The translations under genes and the position numbers were made by a program. DNA of 64,000 nucleotides from contig NC_071329.1 of assembly GCF_010183535.1 (NCBI RefSeq), positions 9,114,001 to 9,178,000 on the forward strand, written 5' to 3'. The notes under the pieces were generated by a model that saw only the letters and a list, made by a program, of their open reading frames with translations, had not been told where the DNA came from and did no database searches. This stretch comes from Caenorhabditis remanei. Taxonomy: Eukaryota; Nematoda; Chromadorea; Rhabditida; Rhabditidae. The number at the start of each line of letters is the position of its first letter. Position 1 is the first letter of the stretch. Below are positions 25,788 to 38,177 of the stretch, in pieces.

Positions 25788-26567
25788 ATGGCTCTCGGCA
25801 CTCCATGCACGCCTAAGTTTCCTCACAAAACAGTCGGACCCACCACACCGCAACGCACCAACCGGCTCATTACTCATTTTCCGGTAATTTTTACACTTCT
25901 TTTTTTTGTATTTAGTAACGTTTGTTGCAGAAAGCTACTAATGATATCTGTCAGACGCCGCCAAAGTATCATGTAGAGTCGACCTTCGATGCACCTCTCC
26001 GCCAGAATGGATCACAGCGCGCTTCTGTAAGTTCGACTGACTGAGTTGGATGAGTTTAGAGAATGAAGATATATCTTTAGTGTCGCCAACTGTATTCTCA
26101 AACAAACGCGAATGATTCTCCAACCGCAAAAAGATCTCACACCCAAGTTATCAACACAGGGAGTCAGCCGGTCACTAATCGATTCAACAACAATGTCTTC
26201 GCCTTCCTCGATAATTTCAAATCAACTGTGGGCTTGGTGTGTCGAGATTCGAACAAGGAAAATAACTTCAAATTTCATTCACCCAAATTGCCGAAAACAA
26301 ATATGTCGTCAGCTGTAAATGGCAAAGGAACCAGTGTCTTTGCAGTTTTTCACGAGTCGGAGCCGATGGATATTGAATTCAACGAAAACTATCGGAACTA
26401 TATGAACGGTAAGTGTTTGTGATACAACCTTTTGGTGTGCAGCAACTTGAACGAATTTAATTGTTTCAGATTCAATGGAAATCGACAACGATGACGACAT
26501 TTCCACAATGGAAGTTGATTCGATTGTCGACATGGAGAGTTTTATGGAATATATTCCTATGCATTGA
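25788..26567 (+). CDS. KEN-box protein of 205 aa, possible APC/C substrate
   Basis: Exons 25788-25883, 25931-26026, 26081-26408 and 26470-26567 give 205 codons and TGA, all with canonical splice sites. The N-terminus has clustered TP sites (GTPCTPKF, VGPTTPQR), which are minimal CDK/MAPK targets. A KEN box is present (RDSNKENNFKF, near residue 128), the recognition motif used by APC/C-Cdh1. The C-terminal ~40 residues are strongly acidic with short hydrophobic repeats (DIST MEVDSIVDMESFMEYIP). There are no membrane segments. Small, disordered, KEN-bearing N-terminus plus acidic C-terminus is the layout of securins and related cell-cycle inhibitors, but I see no canonical RxxLxxN destruction box and no family signature. 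The function is therefore a hypothesis. Confidence 0.8.
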
Positions 26568-28983
26568 TACTATTCAAACATTTCTAAATGATCATGTATT
26601 TAACATGGGGTTTTAGCCCGTTTTAGTATACTTTCAAAGTTAGCAAATTCTGTAATTAAATTAGTTTCCCTTCATGTGTATGTCAATTCTCCCCTTCTAA
26701 CAAGTTGTGATCTTTACCAAAATTCCTGTGAAGTGCATTTCTATTTCACTCATAACATTCTGTCATTTCAAACTTCTCACTTCATACCACAAATGATCTC
26801 ACTTGCCTTTGTAATATGCAGTAAATTGTTATGTCCTTGTGTTCAGTATTAATCAATGCCGTCGCCTTTTCAGGTGTCATTTCTTTATAGATCTTCAAAG
26901 CTTATGGCTTTTTGCTTCTCGTTTGTCGTTCGACCTCGAAAGAACGTGTTCTTTTCGTCGATTTGCAACAGCTTTCCAACATGAAAGATAACAGATTACG
27001 GTGGCAGGTGTACTTTTTCGTTAAAAACTACCTTTACTCTCTAAGAGATTTGTGTATTTCCAAGAAACTAATCTCCGTGGACACCTGGTGTAATTTTTAG
27101 TTTTGGTGGATTGATTCAGAAAACAAAACCTGGTCGTTGTGTGCGAGAAAGTAATCGCTATGGATATTTAGGTCATGAAAGGTTTTCTTCGATTTTATCA
27201 AAACATGGAATCTTCAAACAGAAAGTGTTCTTTTCAAGGTTTCCGACGCTCTCTTCCGATCCTCATTTTCTTTTCTCAAGATTCATGTGAAGATAATGGT
27301 AAAAAGTGGTGATTTTCATGGACAGCTAATGGGAGGCATTGAAACGAATTGATGACAAGATATCGGAGTTTGGAAAGAATTCACACGGGCGTCACATTTT
27401 CAGATTCTACAAAAAAGGAACTTCCTCATTCGCTTATAAGTAATTGAAAATATGGATAAGTTTTTCAGGAAATAAAACCCCGTCAGCTGAAAAAATTGAA
27501 GCACTTTTCCTATGACCCCCTTAATTGATCCAACCTGTTCCTATAACTCAGTGAGCCTATTTATTTCCTACCCTACCATAATTGCCCTATTCTCCAGTGT
27601 GTCCCTATATTAATAGGTCATCCATATGGATTATTGAATCGAATTTCCTGATAGATCTCTCCACATCCATTTTCTTCTTCCACTAATCGCCATTGCCACC
27701 CATACGAGTTGACCTCGACCGAGAATCCGAATTGAGATAGAAAAATAGGCGAACGAAAAAACGAAAAGTGAGGAGAAAAAAGAGAGAGACAGTAGGAAAT
27801 TTCGAGCGAAGAGGCGCCCGGGCGACCCCTCCGACTCTCAAGGTTACTACCATTCCACCTTCTTCTCTTTCTATCCCGACGATCATCGTCACCGACTTTT
27901 TTCGTCCCGGCCCTTTACGTATGTCATGTCCCTTCCAAAATCCCTCTTACTTGTCTCTTCTATTCTCTGTGTTCAAATCGAACAATGAATCCAAATTTTG
28001 TTGTAGTTCTCAGCTTATCTACAGTAATCTTCTCTTTTATTTTCGAAAGACTATTTCTAGATTTCAGGATGAAATAATACATGAAATCACTTTAGACGAA
28101 TTGAAAATGTGGGATAAGAAGACTAATGTTTGGATTGTAAAGTCAGATGTGTTCGTTCGGTTTAAAAGTGACGAGGAGATCAAATTTATGAATTCTCAAT
28201 ATTCTGATAAACACAAATCCTTTTTTAGCAACTGTTTACTAGTCACGAGACATTCAGTTCAATGTGGAAATTTAAATGATGAAAATGGTAAATTATAAAT
28301 TTTGAAGCGGTGGGTAGACGGCAATAGTGTGGAATTTTATGAGATAACCCCTTGCTCAACCCTGAAATTTGTTCTGAAAAATCACCATTCTATCTGCGTT
28401 CGGGATGATTCAACTTCAAGATATGGTTTTGAATCGTCCAGAGTCTCAAAGATGACTTCTATAAACCATCTAGGTCAATATGAAATTTTGCGAAATTACG
28501 AAATGGTTTGACGTTTTTGACATGTACCATTACATCCAGGTCATCATTATTCATCAATTCATTTCTCCCTCGTACCAAAATCTATTTTCTCCACAAAATC
28601 ACTCTCACCATCTCATTTTGAAATCAATCTTCCAGTGTCCTCGTCTCTTCCAAAAACCATCGTCTCCTTGCCAACTGCCCTCAATTTTTCATGAACCCAA
28701 GTGTGTCTTCACTCTGATGTTTCAATTCCTTTGTCCACTTGCCCTCCTAGAGTCAATTCAAATTCAAATTCTTCCGTTCTCTCACATCTTTTTGTCTCTT
28801 TTCCGGAGCATCTCTTTTGATTGTTCCGCCTCCAAAAAACAAATGATCTCCTAGTTTCTTCCTCTTCCCTCTCGAGGGAACGCTTTTCACTCTCTCCATT
28901 CGTTTTGACTCATAAAGAAATAGTATATTAAGAATAAGACGAAATAGACAACCATCTGGCTCTCGCTCGCTTTTCTTCCATTT

Positions 28984-28987
<4 letters not shown>

Positions 28988-29050
<63 letters not shown>
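28988..29050. repeat. (TA)n microsatellite
   Basis: Uninterrupted alternating TA for about 63 bp, ending exactly where the terminal inverted repeat of the adjoining MITE begins. Confidence 0.98.
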
Positions 29051-29053
<3 letters not shown>

Positions 29054-29325
29054 GTAAATACTGTATTATAACGGCATGCCGTTATATTTTTCAACCGGCT
29101 CCCAGAGAAATTTTGTGGTTTCAGAAACTTATTAAAATTTACCGGAAAAACTTTTTTTGGGAGTTCTATCGGCTGATCAAGAAGTTACTAATCACGCTGC
29201 TTCTAATCAAAACCAAAAAAAGACACCGGGATGATCACATTCATGAATTCTGAGTATAAATGGGGTGCCGTTATAATACAGGTGCCGTTCTATTACAGGT
29301 GCCGTTATAATACAGTATTTACGGT
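29051..29325. mobile_element. 275-bp MITE with perfect 26-bp terminal inverted repeats
   Basis: The first 26 bp (29051-29076, starting ACCGTAAATACTG) are the exact reverse complement of 29300-29325 (ending CAGTATTTACGGT). Both ends are flanked by TA, as expected for a Tc1/mariner-superfamily target. The left end continues into a 20-bp perfect palindrome, TATAACGGCATGCCGTTATA (29065-29084). The right end carries three tandem copies of GGTGCCGTTATAATACAG-like units (29264-29316, middle copy CTATTACAG). There is no coding capacity, so it is non-autonomous. Confidence 0.85.
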
Positions 29326-31196
29326 ATATAAGAACGACATTCTTTTTCTTCTTCTTCCTATTGATTGTGTACGGAAAGAAGAGTGTGTCCTCGGGGTACT
29401 CTACAGTTGAAGAAATCGAAGAAGAGTAGAGAAAATGAGAGGATTGTAGGTCAAGGGAGGTCATTGTTGGTTTACGAGTAGGCACTGAACTGCCGCGTTT
29501 TTTCGATCTCTTTTTCCGATCTATTTTGGAGTTGAAATGACTCATGATAACATTTCATCAAATCCCTATCATTATCAGTGAATGATATCAACTAATTATT
29601 AAGTGATTATCATCTATAATTGCTCTTTTTTGAAGGTTAATTCAGTCGTACTAGGTACCAAATTGTAAATATTGCGAAAGTCTTGATTAAGGTTCGAAAA
29701 TCTAGCATTTTCAAGAAAAAACAAATATTAATGAATCTTTATTATCAGATCATCGTATGTCCTTGGCTCTGTATTATTTTGATTAGTTCTAGAACGTGAT
29801 AGTATCTAATTGGGAACACTCAAATCTAGATGTTTCTTCATAATAACTCCAACGATTGATTTGAATTTTGAAAGAAAAATTGACCTGTCAATGCATTTTC
29901 CCTTCTACTTCTTATCAGTGAGGTGTCAGCAGGTGCTGGTCACTTTTCAATTTTGTCCTCTGATAGGAAACGTCTCTGCTGTTCGCGCCGTTCGTCCCGC
30001 CCGATTATTTTCCGACTCCACTCCTTTCGTCAACACTTTTTGAGAGTGATTCGTCCATCTCGCTCTCTTCTGTAAATTGTGTCAACTGGTACACATACAC
30101 CCAGCTGTCAATTATATATATTTTTGGATAAATTCAACATTTTCGAAAAGAAGGACAGCTGAGTCTGAACACATTTCGGATGGAAAGAACACGCCCACAA
30201 GAGTTTGCAGTTGTTTGTTCACTTTATTTCAAAAATAGAGAATGGAGATCGAAATTCGATATTGGTCCCTCCTACGAGAACAATCTTTGAATCCGAAACT
30301 TCCAAGGAGTATTCTTCAGTTTCGGGTCTACGTTCATTCTGAACTCTTCCGAACTCTTTCCAGTTTCTGAACTCAAATGCATTTTGTTTAAATCGGATTC
30401 TCCCTATTACTAAACTCTGTAAACTTCTGTTGAGAGTTCCACAGACATATCCTACTGTTAAAGGCATACTGTAGTTCTCGAATTCATTCGTTCTTCTCCA
30501 CAAAAACTTCCAAGTCTCTTTACATTTTTATTCTTTGTTCCCAATAAAAAAGGCTTCCTCTTCTCCGTTCGGTCAGATCTGATACCATGTTTGCTCATAC
30601 GAAAGGTGGCATTCGTTTCCTCTTTTCCCACTTTTTCTTCTTCCATCCTACCCATTTTCCTTTTTTTCTTCTTCTCCGCTGCCGCGCGCTCAACGCAAGC
30701 ATCAGAAGGAGGAAACATAAAAAATAGAGAGAGAGAAGTGAGCGCTCTCCTCTCCGTTTTTCAATTCGCGTCCCACTCGGAGACGCAGACACGTTGGCGT
30801 GGCTAGCGGTGCCAGGCTGGACCCCGGTCGGGTGCCGACCCCCCACCTAACACCCTCTCTAACGTCTCTTCTCTCATCACACTATTTCTCAGTGTTCTCT
30901 CGTTTCTCGGGTCTTTCTGACGAGACGAGACAAGCGTGGAGCGAGGCCGATACAGACACAGACTGAGCGTTTTTTTTTCTGCTGACGCTGCAGCAGCCCG
31001 TGGAGGCCATCTTGCTCCGCGTGTGTGTCTACTACCCTCCTAACCTACTTTTTACTTTTTGGCCTAAATTTCACTTCTAAATCTGAAAATCTCAAAGTTT
31101 CAACTTCTCTTAATCTCGCAATTCTTCCAGTACATCCCAAAATACCAAAGAGTGGAAGCTGTTGGAATCGAGTCGAACGAGCTTCCCACTTCAATC

Positions 31197-34100
31197 ATGT
31201 CAAACTCGGACCTTCTGAAGGGTGAGTCCAATTATTTTATCATCCGGATCACATTATGTTTCATCGTCCTTTGATATTCAAATGTCTACAAGTCTAACAT
31301 TAAGCTTGGATCAGCTGGTTGATTTGCAATGATTAAGAATGTCTAGATTTTGTTTCTTTTTAATTCCTTTTTTGCTCAATTTGAAATTCACAGCATTGTT
31401 ACGAAACCCAAAGTTTACGAAACATAACTATTTCTATTCGTCATTTTTTCTTCTTTTGAACTCTAGGGACAGAAGATCTTTCCGTGTTTTGGCAACCTAG
31501 ATTATTTCTTCATCCTTTGTTCTTCCATACCATCTAAACTGTTCATTGATAACTAGAAATCTAGAATCAACCGTATACCTCTCCATCTCATCTTTCGAAC
31601 TGAACTATCTTTAGCTGTGTAAAGTTATTTATGGGTTACTGTATCTCCTTCTTTTTCTTCCCACCAGTTCGTGTACTCATGGCCACCCACCTTGATCTAT
31701 AAAATCACCTTGTCTAGGTCATTCTTTTTCTCTCTCTCTCTAATAAAAACTTGCCATTTAATGTCCACCTTCACAAAATGACCACTCTCTTGAATCCTCT
31801 GGGTGCTTGCTGCTGATTCCTATCTTCTTGCCTCAATCATGTACTCTATGTCTCTTCGTCTCATATACTCTCTCCATCCCCTATCTACTTACACTCTCTT
31901 AAAAAGTGCATATTTTCTTTCTTCACGCCTCTTCTTTCTTCCTTCCATTTTCCTCAATTTTCGGACACTCTCTTCTTGTTCCTCTCCTCCTTCTTTCCAA
32001 CTTAGATTCTCAAATTTGCGTATGAGGTAAAATAGGGTGTGATGAGGCTCGAAGAAGACCAAAAGTTCTCGTCGAAACCGGTCATTTTTCCAGGCGAGTT
32101 CGACCTTTCGAACACTGACAATTTCAATATAATGCAATACTTGGGCGCCACTGAAGCTGGTTACGATACGAACGAGGAGGATGGTTCAATGGTCTCTCCG
32201 ACGTCTTCTGCTGGAAGTATTCATCAGAATCAAGGAGTTCAACAACAAATGCTTCTGAGACAACAGAATCAAAATTTCCCCGTAAGTTATACTGATGTTG
32301 TAAGAGATGAGAAAAAGAACAAACGTTCTCATTTTTTATTTTAATTGACTAATTAATCATGAGAAGAGAAAAGAAGGAATACAGAAGACAGAATAAAAAA
32401 GCCTTGAGAATTGAATGAGGATGAGATAGAAAGAAGAAGAAAAAGGGATAACCTTGAAGACAAAGATTTCACTTTTATAATGTCTAGTAAGGTATTTCTT
32501 TGCATACAAGAAGACATCGTCGGTGTGTCTATGAGATGAGAGATAACTAGTACACATCACCAAAGGGATATTTTCAGAACCGACGTCTTCCGGACTCTCC
32601 TCCAATGACGGATCTCTGCGGCAACGCATCGTCAACATCCTCATCATCTCATCACTCGGATCCAATGTTCTCTCCAAATGAATTCAACGGCTACAATGGT
32701 GCAAACAATAATAACAATCAATCAATGATTCTCGGTGTACACGATCTCCCACACCAGCAACGTGGAAACCAAATGATGGCTTCCCAACAAGCCCTTCAAC
32801 AACAACAATCTCGACAACAGCAATCACAACAGCAATCACAAGCCTTCTGGAATCAAACAAGTGCACAACAAACACCGTTACCGCAGTTGGCTCTCTTCAA
32901 TATTCTTCAAGACAGTGGAATGTCTAGCCCTGTTTTGGATATGCCACGGAAAAGAAGTCGGTTGGATACTCCGTGTGAAACACCAAGAATTGTGACAAGC
33001 TACTCTGGACAAGATGGATTCACTGATGAGAACTACAGTCAACAACAAGCCATCAGGTTCTCAAAGTTCCAAGAAGACCAATGGAATCCACTATTCGATG
33101 TGAATGCCCACGTATTGCAACAACTGCAAGTCCATGTTGTTGCTGATAAGGGATTCAATTACAGTCATTCTGACAACTGCTTCGTCAACCAGAAAAAGAA
33201 TCACTTCCAGGTAAATCATAAATTTCAGTTCTTTCCTCAAATCTATTCTTTCAGGTGTCTGTCAACGTGGAAGCCTCTGATGTCATGCCACCAAAATACG
33301 TGTCATTCAACGGACGCCTCGTGCCAATTCGTGATTTCAAGCTTGCCTTCAGTGGAGTGAAAGCTGAGATGCCTACTTCTGAAATCACTATTCGTCAATC
33401 TCGTGCTGACCGTAAACCACATCCACACACTCCAGTTCTCTTCGAGATTCAAGAACGACGAATGACGAAAGTGTGTGTTCCACGTCTTCATTTCTCAGAG
33501 ACAACACTCAACAACCAGAGAAAGAACTATCGACCGAACCCAGAGCAAAAGTACTTCTTATTGGTTGTGCGACTCTTTGCCAGCATTGACGACGAAACGA
33601 GTGTTCTCATTCAATCGTATGCTTCTGAGAAAGTCATCGTCCGAGCGACGAATCCAGGAAGTTTTGATCCTCCAGATTCTGATGTTGCCTGGCAAAGAAG
33701 TGGAGGAACTCTCTATACTCCAGGACAAGTTGCAATTGGAACTGAACGTCCAGCAGATAATGCTCGTTTGACAGTCACTGGTGATATTTATTGCAGTGGA
33801 AGAGTTATCAATCCATCGGATATCCGACTCAAAGAAGGAATTTCCGAGAAAGAAACTGCCGAAGCCATTGAGAACTTGTTGAAACTTCGTGTTGTTGATT
33901 ACCGTTACAAGTCAGAAGTAGCTGATGTATGGGGACTCGATGAGCAACAACGTCAACGAACAGGTCTCATTGCTCAAGAACTTCAAGCTGTTCTTCCGGA
34001 TGCCGTTCGTGATATTGGAGACTACTTGACAATTGATGAAGGACGAGTATTCTACGAAACTGTTATGGCAACTCAACAATTGTGCAGAATGACTGGAGAT

Positions 34101-35348
34101 TTGGATAACAAGATTGATGAGAAAGTTGCTGAAATCAGCAAGAGACTATCAGAGTATGCAATCCGCAAGAAGCTCGCAAGTTCAATGGGATCCAATCTAA
34201 ATGGAGACAACAAAAGTCTCTCGTTTTCAAGATGTTCTCTCACATCAACAGCCACCAATGCCACGTCACAAGTGAACAAAAGAAGAAGTCGAAAGAATAA
34301 GATCATCAAGCAAGCACGATCATGTGGAAGTCGAATCAGTCAAGGAACTGTTGTCACCTTGGTTTCCATAATGGCTATGTGTCTTCTAGCAATGTCTGCA
34401 CTTTATATTCTTGATTGGCATAACAGAAACTACGGATATCATCAACATCGTGAACACGGTCCAAAACCAGATATGGCTAATCTCGTTATTCCTTGTGAGT
34501 ATTCTCGTTTTGTTTATCTAAATGTTACCTGTTCATTTACAGCTATTGATATGCAGCCCAGCGCATTGGTAATACTTGAAAAATGCTTCACTCCCACTTG
34601 TAAAACGTATTGTTGTACGGACGATCCGCCTGAAGTAGTAGACACTGGAGCCATCGAAACACATGTGAGTTCATCAATTCATCAAGAAACCTCTATATTC
34701 TGAGCAATTCAGGGCCTACAGAATGATGTGAAAGTCCCCGCAGAACAATCAGCAGTCAACAAAACGAATGCCCTTGCAAGGAGTCAACTGTTGAATCCAA
34801 TCTCATTTGGAACTGGAGTTGAAATCAAGATTCCCATGCTCAATATTACAATTGATCAACGCTATTGCTATATGAGAAGTTGCAACAAGAAACGAGGAGT
34901 ATACAATCTCTACATTCCAGTCTCAAAATATATGCCTGATGGTGGAATTGAAATCGAGATCAAGTAAGTGTACCATGTCTGTTGCCTAATGAAAACATTT
35001 CTCTCTCAGCACTCCAATGTCCAAAGTAATTGGTAACTGTGGAGCTCTTCCAAGCGCAGAGTTCGTTCCTAAAGAGTGCACAATTAACAAACGACAACAA
35101 AGCAAATCTCCAACTTCAATAAGAGTAAGAATCATCACACTGAAACAGTTGGAAAAATTAAACAACTTCAGCTATTCGATAATCTTTTCGAAATCAATAT
35201 GGGTTCCTTCATTCAATCCGCCTACCGTTTCCGAGTTGGTTACTCCACTGAGTCTTGTTTCACTGATGAAACAAATGGAATGTATGAGGAATATAATTTG
35301 ATATTCTATCGCACCTGTAAGTACAATCATCTCTTTTTGGAATTCTAG
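31197..35348 (+). CDS. myrf-1: MYRF-1, myelin regulatory factor homologue
   Basis: Exons 31197-31221, 32094-32281, 32578-33210, 33255-34494, 34543-34664, 34713-34963, 35010-35124 and 35172-35348 (about 916 aa). Domains: glutamine-rich N-terminal activation region; Ndt80/PhoG-type DNA-binding domain (roughly residues 235-450); peptidase S74 intramolecular chaperone auto-protease with the Ser-Lys dyad in PSDIRLKE (Ser470, Lys475); membrane span at about 648-668 ([18 protein letters not shown]); and a lumenal C-terminal domain with paired cysteines. MYRF proteins trimerise, cut themselves at the membrane and release the N-terminal transcription factor. In C. elegans MYRF-1 (PQN-47) drives larval moulting, lin-4 expression and synaptic rewiring. 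A short 48-nt intron (34495-34542) is a multiple of three and stop-free. The last exon either reads to TAG at 35348, or uses a GTAAGT donor at 35317 to end at TAA 35389. Confidence 0.95.
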
Positions 35349-35389
35349 TTGTATCTCAGATTCGAATCGAAAGAGCTCCCAATTCATAA

Positions 35390-37254
35390 TTTCTATTATT
35401 TCAGGCATTATATCACCTCCATAAACCTCTACCACGTTTTCTTTTTTCTTCCGCCAGTGGCAGTTGCAATTCCCTTTTTCCTTCAAAGATGTCCTTTCCC
35501 ACCAACCCAAAAATGTCTTTTCTCTTCTTTTCATTGTCTTTTTTACTCAATTTCTATTCTAATACTATTTCGAAAAATCTCATTCACACCTTCAGCATTT
35601 TATATGAATTCTCTTCTGTGTCCACTCCTTTACCCGGTTATTTCGTGTATACTATTTCCCCGTCGCCAACAAATTTTCATCCTGTTTTTCTTCTCAAAAG
35701 TTTTACAAACTCTGTATTTATTTTCACCCTATCCTGTACCTCATCACCGTTCTCTTCTCTCATGGATTCCAAGCCCCGCCCCCTGCTTTTCACCCGCCAA
35801 TATGTAAAAAAAATGTTGAGTAATCAGGATCAATAATGCATACAAAATCTATGTCGACCCCTCTTCTTTCTGCTGGAAACTCTGAAAACTATGTACTTGT
35901 TTCTTGTGAATTCTCTCGAATCGCAATTTCCCACACACCCAAAGACCTCTTTTTCTAACTGAACACTCCTGAATAATATCGATAGGTACACCATTTCTCT
36001 CTGTTCATAGTACTCTCATTCATTCAAAGGAATCGTAGAGACACCTACATCTCTATAGTTACTTTGATTTCTATTCTTTTCATTTCCGGTTTGTCGAACA
36101 ACATTACGGAAACACTTCTTCTATCTGCATGAACCCACTCAAACACTCTGAAAATGTCATTTCTTGTCTTCCTCTTTAATTAATAAATATATTTAATCTA
36201 CTTGGATATCACATTTGAAATACGGAATAATAGTGGAAATAGAGAAATCTGAAACAGAAAATCAATTCACATACAGACTGAGGGCTACAGATGATCTATG
36301 CTACACAATTATGAATCCGAACCTGCTATTACGGTCTCAAAAGCATTCATTTAGAAAAAAAGTACTATACTTCGTTGTTTTTGTTTTCTGTAGGGACGGC
36401 AAAACTCATGAGGATAAGTACATCTACAATCTCCTCCCAGTCGTCAGATTCCTTATATTTCACAGTCAAAATGTTAGAATTATGAGATCTGTTTCGAGGT
36501 TTTCACTCGAAGTGAATCACCCTGGAATCAGTTACAATTTCGGTACTTTTCAGAAATAGAAAAATCACAATTTTCCAATCGGATACTCGATTTCAACCTC
36601 TGCTCTTTACTATAGTTTTCAGCCAATCATCAGTGACTTCCTATCATTTTGTGTAATGTACTTGACAATTAATCAAATTAAAATGAGACGATGACCCCTT
36701 CCATTATTTCAATTATTCTCCATGTCTCTCATCTGAAAACAAGTCATTTGTCATGTATAGACGGTCAACGCCCCGTGCTTGATTTTCATTTTTTCGTAAA
36801 CGTTCTCGTTCGTTTTATCTCCGTTTTTGTGAATATTTTTTCGAAATGTGTTGTGGTTCATTAGCATAAAAAACGTTACTCGAAACCAGAGAATGTTACT
36901 ATCAGATTAGACTCCAATAATGCGGAAGTATCGAATAATTGTCTACTTTTTCCATTTTCTCAATTCGTTTTTCTCTTCACAAATCAGATGTTTTATATTT
37001 TGATTGTTCTGCCCAACATATGACCAATTATCCGACCTAATTTCTTCTTTCAGATGGGCACTTTTCTACTTCCTTTTGTCTGAAAATAACAATTTCTTCT
37101 TTTTCAAATCTCTCCATATAAAAATTTCTCGTGACTGACGATCCGATCTATTTCCCGTTTATTTTCAATAGTATATTTATTCGTCTTTTCAAGTGGTATC
37201 TTATGATATTTCTTATTTCAGACTTCCTCATATTCTCTCAATCAGATTGTCAAA
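35390..37254. other. myrf-1 3' region and intergenic
   Basis: Pyrimidine-rich 3' UTR-like sequence from 35.4 to 36.2 kb, then AT-rich DNA. Open frames near 35.35-35.8 kb and 36.2-36.56 kb lack splice context or recognisable protein character. A spliced-leader-type acceptor (TCTCAATCAG) ends at 37246, just before the next gene. Confidence 0.6.
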
Positions 37255-37746
37255 ATGAAGAAGATGTCAATATCCCCAATTCAAGGAGATACTCGTCCAG
37301 ACGTCGAGGAGCTAATGGAGATAAAAGAAGAGGAAGAAGAAGATAAAATAACAGAGGAACAATCAAGTCGGACACCGAAACTCGTGCTTGTCATCACAAT
37401 TCCATACGTGATAATTCTTCCATTATTCTCCAGAAATCTCCATGATTGGTATACAACTTCTCTTCTTTGTCTTTTCGTCTGTTTCACTCTTGATCTAGTT
37501 GCAATCGGACTCAGATTCTACCCAATTCTTCGTCCATTATCCTCACTTGAAGCAGCTTCTCTCACCGCAATGCTTCTTTTCTATGCGAAATATATTTGTC
37601 TGAAATATCAATCTCCTCTCTCGTATTCATTGTTTTCTCTATTCTTTTTGATTATTTTACCAGCTTATTATAGATGTTTTCTGTTATTAAAACTGAAAAC
37701 TACACATAAGAAAATGTTCAAAGCGATGGTTGAGGACGACTTTTGA
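37255..37746 (+). CDS. Small multipass membrane protein, 163 aa
   Basis: Single exon, ATG 37255 to TGA 37746; poly(A) signal AATAAA at 37758. A CAATCAG acceptor 8 bp before the ATG suggests trans-splicing. The first ~42 residues are polar with an acidic run (KEEEEEDK). Hydrophobic segments follow at about 43-60 (LVLVITIPYVIILPLF), 68-86 (LLCLFVCFTLDLVAIGL), 95-112 and 121-142 (YSLFSLFFLIILPAYY). The C-terminus is basic then acidic (KKMFKAMVEDDF). Four predicted spans with both termini probably cytosolic. No family recognised. The uninterrupted frame and strong hydrophobic periodicity argue that it is real. Confidence 0.75.
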   Translation: MKKMSISPIQGDTRPDVEELMEIKEEEEEDKITEEQSSRTPKLVLVITIPYVIILPLFSRNLHDWYTTSLLCLFVCFTLDLVAIGLRFYPILRPLSSLEAASLTAMLLFYAKYICLKYQSPLSYSLFSLFFLIILPAYYRCFLLLKLKTTHKKMFKAMVEDDF

Positions 37747-38085
37747 GAGATATTCGCAATAAATTATTTTATTTTAACTACAATTTCACACAAATTTTCA
37801 TTCAAATTTTAAGCCAGCATTAGACAATGTATCAAACTTTCTAAAAACTGAATTGTTTTTTCAATCAATGTTTAAAGATTTCAGTGAATACAAACTTGTC
37901 TGTAGATTCGAGATTCCATTTACAGACTTCCTCTTTTTAACTGCATGTTTTTCAAAATTTTCCCGCGGAGTCCATCGAAGTTTTAAATTTTTGAGGGAAA
38001 ATTGTGGAATGTTTCGAAGAGAGCATTTTAATCGTCGGGGCGTCAGCACTTCCCCTCATTTGATGTGTACATTTTTTCACTTAAA

Positions 38086-38119
38086 ACTGATAACAAAAGT
38101 CAAAATATTTCTATAAAAG
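38086..38119 (+). promoter_or_regulatory. Core promoter of first vWA-lectin gene: GATA site and TATA box
   Basis: ACTGATAA at 38086-38093 matches the TGATAA site used by intestinal GATA factors (ELT-2/ELT-7). TATAAAAG at 38112-38119 lies 59 bp before the ATG, and only a short leader follows. Confidence 0.6.
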
Positions 38120-38177
38120 AGGTCGAGTGGGGCATATGAACCCTGATTTGCTATCAGTGAATTCGCATTTCTTCAAC

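Larger units (their letters stand above)
26568..31196. other. Long intergenic region upstream of myrf-1
   Basis: No gene supported. Contents: a TA microsatellite and an adjoining MITE (own entries), weak open frames near 28.0-28.5 kb, AT-rich sequence, and from ~30.6 kb a GC-rich, CT-rich stretch leading into the myrf-1 5' UTR. A GTGCCAGGC...GGTGCCGACC block lies at 30809-30840. Mammalian and worm MYRF genes are strongly regulated, so this is the likely promoter/enhancer region (inference). Confidence 0.6.

Noticed and set aside
27768..28511. Open frames with protein-like parts (DEIIHEITLDELKMWDKK...) on the plus strand
   Set aside because: Frame broken by TAA at 28298, no start or splice context that joins the pieces, no recognisable domain. 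Could be a relic, but support is too weak for a gene call.
35349..35807. 152-codon open frame downstream of myrf-1
   Set aside because: Pyrimidine-rich 3' UTR sequence that happens to lack stops; composition is Phe/Ser/Leu-heavy with no domain.
36215..36559. 114-codon open frame on the plus strand
   Set aside because: Stands alone between myrf-1 and the next gene, no signal, domain or splice partner. AT-rich codon mix is compatible with chance.
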